Below, one piece after another: positions 38,547 to 46,247 of a DNA stretch of 64,000 bases. Position 1 is the stretch's first letter, and every line of letters starts with the position of its first letter. The notes below the pieces were generated by a model. It was not told where the DNA came from. It ran no database searches and was given only the letters and a program-made list of their open reading frames with translations. Origin of the DNA: Stenotrophomonas aracearum (GTDB lineage Bacteria > Pseudomonadota > Gammaproteobacteria > Xanthomonadales > Xanthomonadaceae); the NCBI RefSeq assembly GCF_031834615.1, contig NZ_CP115543.1, forward strand, positions 1,127,001 through 1,191,000, read 5' to 3'. A program made the position numbers and the translations under genes.

Positions 38547-39671
38547 TCAATCGATGGCGGTCCAGGCACGGGACCTGGCCGAGGCGATGACGCGGTCGAC
38601 GATCAGCGCCGAGCGCGCGCCGTCTTCAAAGGTGGGCAGGCCCTCCGGGCGTTCGCCGTGGATGGCGGCATAGGTGTCGGCGACGAACGCCTCGAAGCAG
38701 TGGCCGTAGCCCTGTGCATGCCCGGGCGGCAACACCGAGAGTCGCCGCTGCTCGGCACTGCCGGCGCCCGGGCCGCGCACGAAGATCTCCTCGCGCTGGT
38801 CGGGTCGGCCGATCCACAGCCGCTCGGCGTCTTCCTGGTTGAAGGCCACGCTGGCGTTGGCCGCGTCGATCTCGAACCAGAGGCGATTGTGGCGGCCCGC
38901 CGAGACCTGGCTGACCGTCAACGAGGCCAGCGTTCCGGCGCCCGTCTTGAACAGTGCCGCCGCCACGTCCTCGCTGGAGACCGCCTGCATCGCGCCGCTG
39001 GCGGCGGGCGTGGTGAAGATCTGTCCACCGCCCGCGCCGCGCTCGCCGATCACGGTGGCAAACGCTGCGCTGACGTCGACGAAGCGCTCACCGCTCACCC
39101 ATTCCACCAGGTCGCACCAGTGCGAGCCGATGTCGGCGAACACGCGCGAGGTGCCGCCCAGTGCCGGGTCCACGCGCCAGTTGTTGCTGGCCGGGTCCAG
39201 CAGCCAGTCCTGCAGGTAGCTGCCATGGATCAGGTGCAGCGGCCCCAGCTCGCCCTGCGCGACCCGTGCGCGCGCCTCGCGGACCACCGGGTGGTAGCGG
39301 TAGACGAACGGGACGGTGGCCACGCGCCCGCTGGAGGCGGCCAGCGCCGCCAGCACCTGGGCATCTTCCAGTGTCGTCGCCAGCGGCTTCTCGCAGATCA
39401 CGTGCTTGCCGGCTTCCAGCGCCGCCTGCGCCATGGCGCGGTGCAGGTGGTTGGGGGTGCAGACGTGCACGACCTGCACCTGCGGGTCGGCGACCACCTC
39501 GTCGATATCGCGGTAGCCACGCGGCAGATTCCACGCACGCGCCACCTCGGTGGCGCGCTCCGGCGACGAAGCGGCGACCCCGCGGACCTCCGCGCCCGCG
39601 AGCAGGGCCGCGCGGTGGTGCACCGCGCCGATCATGCCGGTGCCGACGATGGCGATTCCAAGCTTGGGCAT
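38547..39671 (-). CDS. Gfo/Idh/MocA family NAD(P) oxidoreductase
   Basis: A 374-residue cytoplasmic dehydrogenase. It has an N-terminal Rossmann fold with IAIVGTGMIGAVHH, the conserved VHVCTPNHLH strand and the family motif CEKPLATTLEDA. The C-terminal alpha/beta domain carries GSHWCDLVEWVSGE and ends with AARSALIVDRVIASA-type helices. In keto-sugar pathways such enzymes reduce 3-keto-glucose to glucose or oxidise the sugar further; the direction here is not determined. It lies between the MFS gene (12 bases upstream) and the TIM barrel (19 bases downstream). Confidence 0.9.
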   Translation of the reverse strand: MPKLGIAIVGTGMIGAVHHRAALLAGAEVRGVAASSPERATEVARAWNLPRGYRDIDEVVADPQVQVVHVCTPNHLHRAMAQAALEAGKHVICEKPLATTLEDAQVLAALAASSGRVATVPFVYRYHPVVREARARVAQGELGPLHLIHGSYLQDWLLDPASNNWRVDPALGGTSRVFADIGSHWCDLVEWVSGERFVDVSAAFATVIGERGAGGGQIFTTPAASGAMQAVSSEDVAAALFKTGAGTLASLTVSQVSAGRHNRLWFEIDAANASVAFNQEDAERLWIGRPDQREEIFVRGPGAGSAEQRRLSVLPPGHAQGYGHCFEAFVADTYAAIHGERPEGLPTFEDGARSALIVDRVIASARSRAWTAID

Positions 39672-39683
39672 CGGGGGCGGTCC

Positions 39684-40901
39684 TCAGTTCGTGGCGGGCG
39701 AGGCCGCCACCGCCGGGCGGTCGCGGAACAGCGCCAGGAAGGCGATCAGCACCACCAGCGCAACGCCGGCGGGGAACAGCCAGATCTGCTGCCAGTCCGG
39801 ACCGGCCGCCGTGGTGTAGTGCTCGACCACCGCGCCGGACAGGAACGTGCCGATCAGCATGCCCACGCCATAGGTGGCCAACGTGATGAAGCCCTGCGCG
39901 CTGCTGCGTGCGTCCGGGCCGGCATGCGCGTCGGTGTAGATCTGGCCGGTGACGAAGAAGAAGTCATAGCAGATGCCGTGCAGCACGATGCCGATCACCA
40001 GCAGCGAGAAGCCGCCACCCGCATCGCCGAACGCGAACATGACATAGCGCACCACCCACGCAGCCATGCCGACCGCCAGCATGGTCTTGACCCCCAGCCG
40101 CACGAACAGGAACGGCATGGCCAGCATCAGCAGCACTTCGGAGACCTGGCCCAGCGACTGCAGGCCGGCCGCGCCGCGCACGCCGAGGTCGTTGAGGTAG
40201 GGGTTGGTGAAGTTGTAGTAGAACGCCAGCGGGATGCAGATGGCGATGGAGGCGAGGAAGAACACCAGGTACGAGCGCGACTTCAGCAGCTTCAGCGAAT
40301 CCAGTCCCAGGACCTTTCCGAGGCCGGCATCACGCTGCTGTGCCAGCGGCGGCGTATGCGGCAGGGTGAAGGCGTACAGGCCGAGTGCCAGCGACGCCAT
40401 CGCCGCCATCTGGAAGGTCAGCTCCAGTCGATGCGCCTGTTCCCAGCCCAGCCAGCCGATCAGCACGCCGGCCACGATCCAGCCGATGCTGCCGGCCACG
40501 CGCACCGGGGGAAATTGCTTCTCAGGCGATTGCATGTGGCGCATCGCCACGCTGTTGGCCAGTGCCAGCGTGGGCATGAACAGCAGCATGTAGCCCATCA
40601 CGCAGGCGAAGAACGTGTTGAAATCCGTTGCCGTGGAGGCCAGCCACATCAGCACTGCACCGGCCAGGTGCAGTACGCCCAGGATGCGCTGCGCGGCGAA
40701 GTAGCGGTCGGCCACCAGGCCGACCAGGAATGGCGCGACGATGGCGCCGATAGACTGGCTGAGGAAGGCGGTCGCGACCTGGCTGGCGCTGGCCTTGAGC
40801 GGACCCTGCACCAGGTACGTACCCAGGGTGACGAACCAGGCGCCCCAGATGAAGAACTGCAGAAACATCATCGCGCCCAAACGCGACATGGTGTGCTTCA
40901 T
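39684..40901 (-). CDS. MFS transporter, nucleoside:H+ symporter-like, probably sugar uptake
   Basis: A 405-residue inner-membrane protein with about 12 hydrophobic segments. The N-terminus (MMFLQFFIWGAWFVTLGTYL) and the segment FLVGLVADRYFAAQRILGVLHLAG are typical of the NupG-like branch of the major facilitator superfamily, whose members often sit in sugar catabolic clusters. GGGAGGG stands before the ATG. Its place between the cytoplasmic isomerase and the Gfo/Idh gene suggests import of a keto-sugar or glycoside released in the periplasm. A nucleoside substrate is the less likely alternative. Confidence 0.88.
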   Translation of the reverse strand: MKHTMSRLGAMMFLQFFIWGAWFVTLGTYLVQGPLKASASQVATAFLSQSIGAIVAPFLVGLVADRYFAAQRILGVLHLAGAVLMWLASTATDFNTFFACVMGYMLLFMPTLALANSVAMRHMQSPEKQFPPVRVAGSIGWIVAGVLIGWLGWEQAHRLELTFQMAAMASLALGLYAFTLPHTPPLAQQRDAGLGKVLGLDSLKLLKSRSYLVFFLASIAICIPLAFYYNFTNPYLNDLGVRGAAGLQSLGQVSEVLLMLAMPFLFVRLGVKTMLAVGMAAWVVRYVMFAFGDAGGGFSLLVIGIVLHGICYDFFFVTGQIYTDAHAGPDARSSAQGFITLATYGVGMLIGTFLSGAVVEHYTTAAGPDWQQIWLFPAGVALVVLIAFLALFRDRPAVAASPATN

Positions 40902-40928
40902 GACGTGCCCTCCCGGGGCGGTAATGGC

Positions 40929-41981
40929 TCAGATTCCGAGCATGCGGCGCAGTGAGTGGGGATCGGTGCCGCCCTCGGCAAAATCGTCGAAGGCGCGTTC
41001 GGTGACGCGGATGACGTGGTCGCGCACGAAGGCGGCACCTTCACGCGCGCCGTCTTCCGGATGCTTCAGGCAGCACTCCCACTCCACCACCGCCCAGCCT
41101 GGGAAGTCGTACTGTGCGAATTTCGAGAAGATCGCCTTGAAGTCGATCTGGCCGTCGCCGAGCGAACGGAATCGCCCGGGCCGGTCGATCCAGTCCTGGT
41201 AGCCGCCATACACGCCGCTGCGCGCGCTCGGGCGGAACTCCGCGTCCTTGACGTGGAAGATGCCGATGCGCGGGTGGTAGCGGTCGATGAAGCCCAGGTA
41301 GTCGATCTGCTGCAGCAGCAGGTGGCTGGGGTCGTACAGCATCTTCGCGCGGGGATGGTGGTCGACCACCTCAAGGAAGCGCTCGAAGGTCGCACCGTCG
41401 TGCAGGTCCTCGCCCGGGTGGATCTCGAAGCACAGGTCCACGCCGCAGGCGTCGAACGCGTCGAGGATGGGGCGCCAGCGTCGGCCGAGTTCGGCGAAGG
41501 CTTCCTCCACCAGGCCCGGCGGGCGCTGTGGCCACGGATAGAGGTACGGCCAGGCCAGCGCGCCGGAGAAGGTGGCATGTGCTTTCAGCCCGAGGCGCTG
41601 GCTGGCCTTCGCGGCAAGCAGCAGCTGCTCCACCGCCCACGCCTGGCGGGCGGCGGGATCGCCGCGCTTGTCCGGTGGCGCAAAACCGTCAAACAGGCTG
41701 TCATAGGCCGGATGCACGGCGACCAGCTGCCCCTGCAGGTGGGTGGACAGCTCGGTGATCTGCAGGCCGTGTCCGGCCAGCATGCCGGCGAGGTCGTCGC
41801 AGTAGTCCTGGCTGCGCGCAGCTTCGGCCAGGTCGAACAGATGCGGCGCGCCGGTCGGCACCTGTACGCCAGAATAGCCCAGGCCGGCCGCCCAGCCGGC
41901 CAGCGTGTCCAGCCGATCAAACGGAGGTGTGTCGCTGATGAACTGCGCCAGGAACAGCGCCGGACCCTTGAGCGTCTTCAA
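40929..41981 (-). CDS. Cytoplasmic sugar phosphate isomerase/epimerase family TIM barrel
   Basis: A protein of about 350 residues without a signal peptide. It belongs to the xylose-isomerase-like superfamily: MKTLKGPALFLAQFISD at the start, LGYSGVQVPTGAP, LKAHATFSGALAWPYLYPWP, GVDLCFEIHPGEDLHDG, AKMLYDPSHLLLQQIDYLGF, GIFHVKDAEF and AVVEWECCLKHPEDGA. The metal-ligand Glu, Asp and His segments are intact. I start at the TTG at 41981; an in-frame TTG at 42002 would lie inside the operator palindrome. It is the first gene of the minus-strand operon and divergent from the LacI gene. It probably rearranges the imported keto-sugar. Confidence 0.85.
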   Translation of the reverse strand: MKTLKGPALFLAQFISDTPPFDRLDTLAGWAAGLGYSGVQVPTGAPHLFDLAEAARSQDYCDDLAGMLAGHGLQITELSTHLQGQLVAVHPAYDSLFDGFAPPDKRGDPAARQAWAVEQLLLAAKASQRLGLKAHATFSGALAWPYLYPWPQRPPGLVEEAFAELGRRWRPILDAFDACGVDLCFEIHPGEDLHDGATFERFLEVVDHHPRAKMLYDPSHLLLQQIDYLGFIDRYHPRIGIFHVKDAEFRPSARSGVYGGYQDWIDRPGRFRSLGDGQIDFKAIFSKFAQYDFPGWAVVEWECCLKHPEDGAREGAAFVRDHVIRVTERAFDDFAEGGTDPHSLRRMLGI

Positions 41982-41997
41982 TGGGATTCGCCCGCGA

Positions 41998-42011
41998 TGC
42001 AATCGATTGCA
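41998..42011. promoter_or_regulatory. Predicted LacI operator, keto-glycoside regulon, copy 2
   Basis: TGCAATCGATTGCA, identical to 33323-33336, lies in the 95-base gap between the divergent isomerase operon (17 bases away) and the LacI gene (66 bases away). A site so close to the operon start would block transcription or initiation and would also allow autoregulation of the LacI gene. Confidence 0.8.
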
Positions 42012-42076
42012 TTACCCTAGCAGGGACTTCCGGAAATCCCGTTGTGCACTGCACAGCGGCAACCACACCTGACGCC

Positions 42077-43078
42077 ATGGCCACCATCTACGACATTGCA
42101 AAACACGTGGGCGTCTCCGCCGGCACCGTATCGCGCGCGCTCTCGCGGCCCGACAAGGTGCTGCCGGCCACGCGCACGCGCATCGAACAGGCGGCCCTCG
42201 CACTCGGCTATGTGCCCAACACCGTGGCGCGTACGCTCAAGACCCAGCGCAGCGGCAAGCTGCTGGTAACCGTGCCGGACATCGCCAATCCGTTCTTCGC
42301 GCAGATCCTGCAGGGCGCCGAGGACGCGGCGCAGGCGGTGGGCTACGCCGTGCTGCTGGGCGACACCCAGCACCTTCCCGAGCGCGAGGAGCGTTACGCG
42401 CAGATGCTCCGCCGCAACGAGGCCGACGGCCTGATCGTGCTGGGCCATCGCCTGCCGCCGACCGCGCGCGAGATCGTGCAGCAGCAGGGCGTCGCTGCGC
42501 CGGTGGTCAATGGCTGCGAGTTCGACCCCGCACTGGGCATTCCCAGTGTGCACATCGACAACGCGGCTGCCGCGCGCGCGGTCATGGAGCACCTGTATGG
42601 GCTGGGGCACGAACGGATCGCGGTCGTGGGTGGGCCGCCGGACAACCCGCTGCATCAACAGCGGCTGGAAGGCGTTCGCAGCGCCGGCAAGGCACGTGGC
42701 CGCTTGCGCAGCCTGAGCGTGGTGCCGGGCGACTTCTCGGTCGAGTCCGGGCATGCCGCTGCGCATGCGCTGCTGGACGGCGCGCGCCCCACCGCGATCT
42801 TCTGCTTCAGCGACCAGATGGCGCTGGGCGCGCTGGCGGCGTGCCGGGAGCGGGGCGTGCGCGTGCCGGAAGATCTCTCGATTGTCGGCTTCGACGATCT
42901 GGCATCATCCAGCTATCTGTCGCCGCCGTTGACGACCATCCGGCAGCCGATGCGGGAGATTGGCGTGCGCGCGGTCAAGCTGCTGCTGGCCATCATCGAA
43001 GGGGTGGACGTGCCGCTGCAGCAGACGCTCGAATTCAGTTTGATGGTGCGGGGATCTACCGGGGTGTCGAAGGGCTGA
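42077..43078 (+). CDS. LacI-family repressor of the keto-glycoside cluster
   Basis: A 333-residue regulator: helix-turn-helix ATIYDIAKHVGVSAGTVSRAL, hinge with NTVARTLKTQRSG, and a sugar-binding-protein-like effector domain (LLVTVPDIANPFFAQILQGAEDAA, HIDNAAAARAVMEHLYGLGHERIAVVGGP, LSIVGFDDLASSSYLSPPLTTI). The ATG at 42077 puts the HTH at the very N-terminus, normal for LacI proteins; the frame is open to 41981 but that runs through the promoter. Divergent placement beside one copy of the TGCAATCGATTGCA palindrome makes it the likely binder. The effector is probably an intermediate of the pathway. The stop codon is 2 bases from that of the convergent aldehyde dehydrogenase gene. Confidence 0.9.
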   Translation: MATIYDIAKHVGVSAGTVSRALSRPDKVLPATRTRIEQAALALGYVPNTVARTLKTQRSGKLLVTVPDIANPFFAQILQGAEDAAQAVGYAVLLGDTQHLPEREERYAQMLRRNEADGLIVLGHRLPPTAREIVQQQGVAAPVVNGCEFDPALGIPSVHIDNAAAARAVMEHLYGLGHERIAVVGGPPDNPLHQQRLEGVRSAGKARGRLRSLSVVPGDFSVESGHAAAHALLDGARPTAIFCFSDQMALGALAACRERGVRVPEDLSIVGFDDLASSSYLSPPLTTIRQPMREIGVRAVKLLLAIIEGVDVPLQQTLEFSLMVRGSTGVSKG

Positions 43079-43080
43079 CG

Positions 43081-44463
43081 TCAGCTCCTGCGCATCAGGA
43101 TCATCTTCTCCTGGGTCATGTCGCGCATGGTGTACGGAATGCCGCCGGTGCCGTAGCCGGATTCGCGGCGGCCTGCGAACGGCATCCAGTCGGTGCGGAA
43201 CGCGGTGGGGTCGTTGATCATCACGGCCGAAGCATCCAGGCGGTTGGCGGCGCGCATCGCGATGTCGATGTCCTGCGCGAAGATGCTGGCCTGGAATGCA
43301 ACGGGCAGGGCGTTGGCGCGCGCGATGGCATCGTCCAGGTCGGCGTAACGGTATACCGCTACCACCGGACCAAAGACTTCCAATGTGGAAATGCGTGCGT
43401 CGGCGGCGGGATCGAGAAGTACCGTGGGCTGGTACGTCGTCTCTGAAAGGCGTTCGCCGCCGGTCGCCAGCGTCGCGCCACCCTTGACCGCTTCATCTAC
43501 CCACTCCGCAACCCGATCTACTTCGCGGGGCTGGATCAGCGGGCCCACTTCGGTGTCCTTCAACGTGGGATCGGCGGTGCGCAGCTTTTCCACGCGGGCG
43601 ATCAGCCGCTCGGTGAAGTCATCGGCGATGGCGTTGTGCACGAAGATGCGCTGCGTGGACACGCAGACCTGCCCGGCATGGTAGTAGCCTCCCTTCACGA
43701 CGGGCTCGATGATCTTGTCCAGGTCGGCGCTGCGGTCGACGATGGCCGGGGCCACGCCCCCGTGCTCCAGCGCAGAGCGTGCGCCATGGGCAAGCTTGGC
43801 ATGCAACGACCAGCCGACCCGTGCCGAGCCGATGAAGCTGAAGAAGGCCACGCGCTTGTCCGTCGCCAGCGCTTCGGCCAGTTCGTTGCCGTCGGGCAGG
43901 AAGGTCTGGCACCACGGTTCGGGCAGGCCCGCCTCGTGCGCAAGTGCGACGAACTCCAGGCAGGACAGGGGCGTGGCACTGGCGGGTTTGATGATGACCG
44001 GGCAGCCCACCGCAATCGCCGGCGCCACCTGGTGCACGATCAGGTTAAGCGGATGATTGAATGCCGAGATGGCGGCGACAATGCCGATCGGCTCCCTGGT
44101 GGTGAACGCCCACCGGTTCTCCGCCGCGGCCGAGAGGCCCATGGGGATTTCGCGGCCTGCAAAGTTGCGAAGCTCGTCGGCGGCGTTGTGCACGCCGTCG
44201 ATGGCGCGGGTGGTTTCCACGATGGCATCGGGCAGCGGCTTGCCGCCTTCGCGCGCGATCTGCAGGGCAAGGTGATCGCGCCTTGCGTCCATCAATGCGG
44301 CCAGGCGGCGAAGGATGGCGATGCGCTGATGGGGCGGCAACCAGCCGTCGCGGTCCTTGAAGACGCGGGCGGCGGCCTGAAGCTTGTGCTCCAGCGCTGC
44401 AGCATCGTCGGTAGCGACTTCTGCGATCTGCGCGCGGTCAAACGCCTGTACGACCTTCAACAT
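43081..44463 (-). CDS. NAD(P)-dependent aldehyde dehydrogenase
   Basis: A 460-residue member of the ALDH superfamily, oxidising an aldehyde to an acid in the cytoplasm. Visible motifs: ISAFNHPLNLIVHQVAPAIA (cofactor/active-site Asn region), KPASATPLS, FIGSARVG, general-base Glu in ALEHGGVAP, the catalytic Cys in AGQVCVSTQRIF, and EVFGPVVAVYRY near the C-terminus. The pattern is closest to lactaldehyde/phosphonoacetaldehyde-type dehydrogenases. The ATG at 44463 follows GAGGAG; the frame opens 36 bases earlier inside the preceding gene's tail. It is the second gene of an operon with the ThDP enzyme 26 bases upstream, so its aldehyde may come from that enzyme. Confidence 0.9.
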   Translation of the reverse strand: MLKVVQAFDRAQIAEVATDDAAALEHKLQAAARVFKDRDGWLPPHQRIAILRRLAALMDARRDHLALQIAREGGKPLPDAIVETTRAIDGVHNAADELRNFAGREIPMGLSAAAENRWAFTTREPIGIVAAISAFNHPLNLIVHQVAPAIAVGCPVIIKPASATPLSCLEFVALAHEAGLPEPWCQTFLPDGNELAEALATDKRVAFFSFIGSARVGWSLHAKLAHGARSALEHGGVAPAIVDRSADLDKIIEPVVKGGYYHAGQVCVSTQRIFVHNAIADDFTERLIARVEKLRTADPTLKDTEVGPLIQPREVDRVAEWVDEAVKGGATLATGGERLSETTYQPTVLLDPAADARISTLEVFGPVVAVYRYADLDDAIARANALPVAFQASIFAQDIDIAMRAANRLDASAVMINDPTAFRTDWMPFAGRRESGYGTGGIPYTMRDMTQEKMILMRRS

Positions 44464-44489
44464 GGTGGAGCTCCTCGAAACGGTTTGGC

Positions 44490-46145
44490 CTACCGGCATT
44501 CAACGTCGGGCGTGCGGTTGCGCAGCTCGTCGACCAGTACGCGGGTATTTTCGGAATAGTCGATGGGCACGTCGATCAGATGCACGCCGCCACCGGCGAA
44601 GGCGGCTTCAATGGTAGGCACAAGCTCGGCGACCGCGCTCACCCGTGAGCCCTTCGCACCATAGGCCTCGGCATAGCGCACGAAATCGGGATTGCCAAAA
44701 CGCATGCCGAAATCCTCGAACCCATCGACCGCCTGCTTCCAGCGGATCATGCCGTAGGCGCTGTCATTGAGGATCACCACAACCAGGTTCAGTCCCAGTC
44801 GCACGGCGGTTTCCATTTCCTGCGAGTTCATCATGAAGCCGCCGTCCCCGCATACCGCCATGACACGGCGCTGCGGGTACAGCATCGACGCCATCATCGC
44901 AGAGGGCAGGCCGGCGCCCATGGTGGCCAGGGCGTTGTCCAGCAGCAGCGTATTGGCCACGTGGGTGCGGTAGTTGCGCGCGAACCAGATCTTGTACATG
45001 CCGTTGTCCAGGCACACGATGCCATCGTCGGGCATCACCTCACGCACGTCGTGCACCAGGCGCTGCGGGGTGACCGGAAAGCGGTCCTCCTCGGCGCGGT
45101 CGTTGAGACGGGTGAGAATCTTCTGGCGCAGCTCGGTCATCCCCTCGTCGGGCGACAGTTTGCCCTCCAACTGCGCGGCCAGCGCCTCCACTGCGCTGCC
45201 GACATCACCGATCACTTCGATGTCAGGGTGGTACACCTGTTCGACCGTCGCCGACTGGAAGCTGAGGTGGATGACCTTGGGGCCGCCGGCGTCCTTCATC
45301 AGGAATGGCGGCTTCTCGATCGTGTCGTGGCCGATCGCCAGGATCACGTCCGCGCGTGCAATGGCTTCGTGCACATAGTCGCCTTCGGAGAGCGCGGCAG
45401 TGCCCATGTACAGGTTCGAGCCACCGGTGACGGCACCCTTGCCCATCTGCGTATTGAAGAAGGGCAGGCGGGTGCGGCCCACGAAGCTGGACAGCGCGTC
45501 AGCCAGATGCGGTCGGCTGCAGGCAGCACCGATCATCACCAGTGGACGCTTTGCAGCCAGCAGCGCCGCGGCCGCCCGTTCGAGCGCGGCGGGGTGGGCG
45601 AGCGGGCGTTCCAGCGGATGCACCGGAACGACGGCGACGTCCTTTACCTCTTCGCCGGCGATGTCTTCCGGCAGCTCCAGATGGACCGGCCCGGGCCGGT
45701 CTTCCATGGCGACGCGGAACGCATCACGCACCATGCTGGGGAGCGCCTCCGCATTGACGATCTGCCGCGTCATCTTGGTCAACGGCTTCATCGAAGCAAC
45801 GATGTCCACGATCTGGAAGCGTGCCTGCTTGGCGCTCATCACTGCCTTCTGGCCGGTGATGAGGATCATCGGCATAGCGCCGAGATGGGCATAGGCTGCA
45901 CCGGTGGAGAAATTCAGAGCGCCCGGCCCCAGCGTGGCCAGGCAGACACCGGGACGCCCGGTAAGTCGCCCATGCGTGGCGGCCATGAACGCGGCAGCCT
46001 GCTCATGCCGGGTCAGCACCAGTTCGATCCGCGAGGTTCGCAGCGCTTCGAGGAAGTCGAGGTTTTCCTCGCCGGGGACGCCGAAAATCCGATCGACACC
46101 TTCATTCTCAAGCGCTTCAACCAACAGGGCAGCACCGTTGCGCAT
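44490..46145 (-). CDS. ThDP-dependent acetolactate synthase-like enzyme, large subunit type
   Basis: A 551-residue thiamine diphosphate enzyme. The N-terminal domain has FGVPGEENLDFLEAL and the catalytic Glu in LTRHEQAAAFMA; the central domain has PLVMIGAACSRPHL; the C-terminal ThDP site runs from GDGGFMMNSQEMETA to NDSAYGMIRWKQ. The motifs are those of acetolactate synthase without a regulatory ilvN-type partner nearby, so a catabolic role is likelier than branched-chain amino acid synthesis. The ATG at 46145 is preceded by AGGA; the one at 46160 is an alternative. Pairing with an aldehyde dehydrogenase hints at a decarboxylation-oxidation sequence. The true substrate is not known. Confidence 0.85.
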   Translation of the reverse strand: MRNGAALLVEALENEGVDRIFGVPGEENLDFLEALRTSRIELVLTRHEQAAAFMAATHGRLTGRPGVCLATLGPGALNFSTGAAYAHLGAMPMILITGQKAVMSAKQARFQIVDIVASMKPLTKMTRQIVNAEALPSMVRDAFRVAMEDRPGPVHLELPEDIAGEEVKDVAVVPVHPLERPLAHPAALERAAAALLAAKRPLVMIGAACSRPHLADALSSFVGRTRLPFFNTQMGKGAVTGGSNLYMGTAALSEGDYVHEAIARADVILAIGHDTIEKPPFLMKDAGGPKVIHLSFQSATVEQVYHPDIEVIGDVGSAVEALAAQLEGKLSPDEGMTELRQKILTRLNDRAEEDRFPVTPQRLVHDVREVMPDDGIVCLDNGMYKIWFARNYRTHVANTLLLDNALATMGAGLPSAMMASMLYPQRRVMAVCGDGGFMMNSQEMETAVRLGLNLVVVILNDSAYGMIRWKQAVDGFEDFGMRFGNPDFVRYAEAYGAKGSRVSAVAELVPTIEAAFAGGGVHLIDVPIDYSENTRVLVDELRNRTPDVECR

Positions 46146-46247
46146 CGTTCGGTTCCTCATGGATGGAGTCGTACACACTGCAAGCCACTTCGATGCTAGC
46201 AGGCACGCACTACCGCATCCCTTCACGCACGCCCGGTGCAGCCGCAA

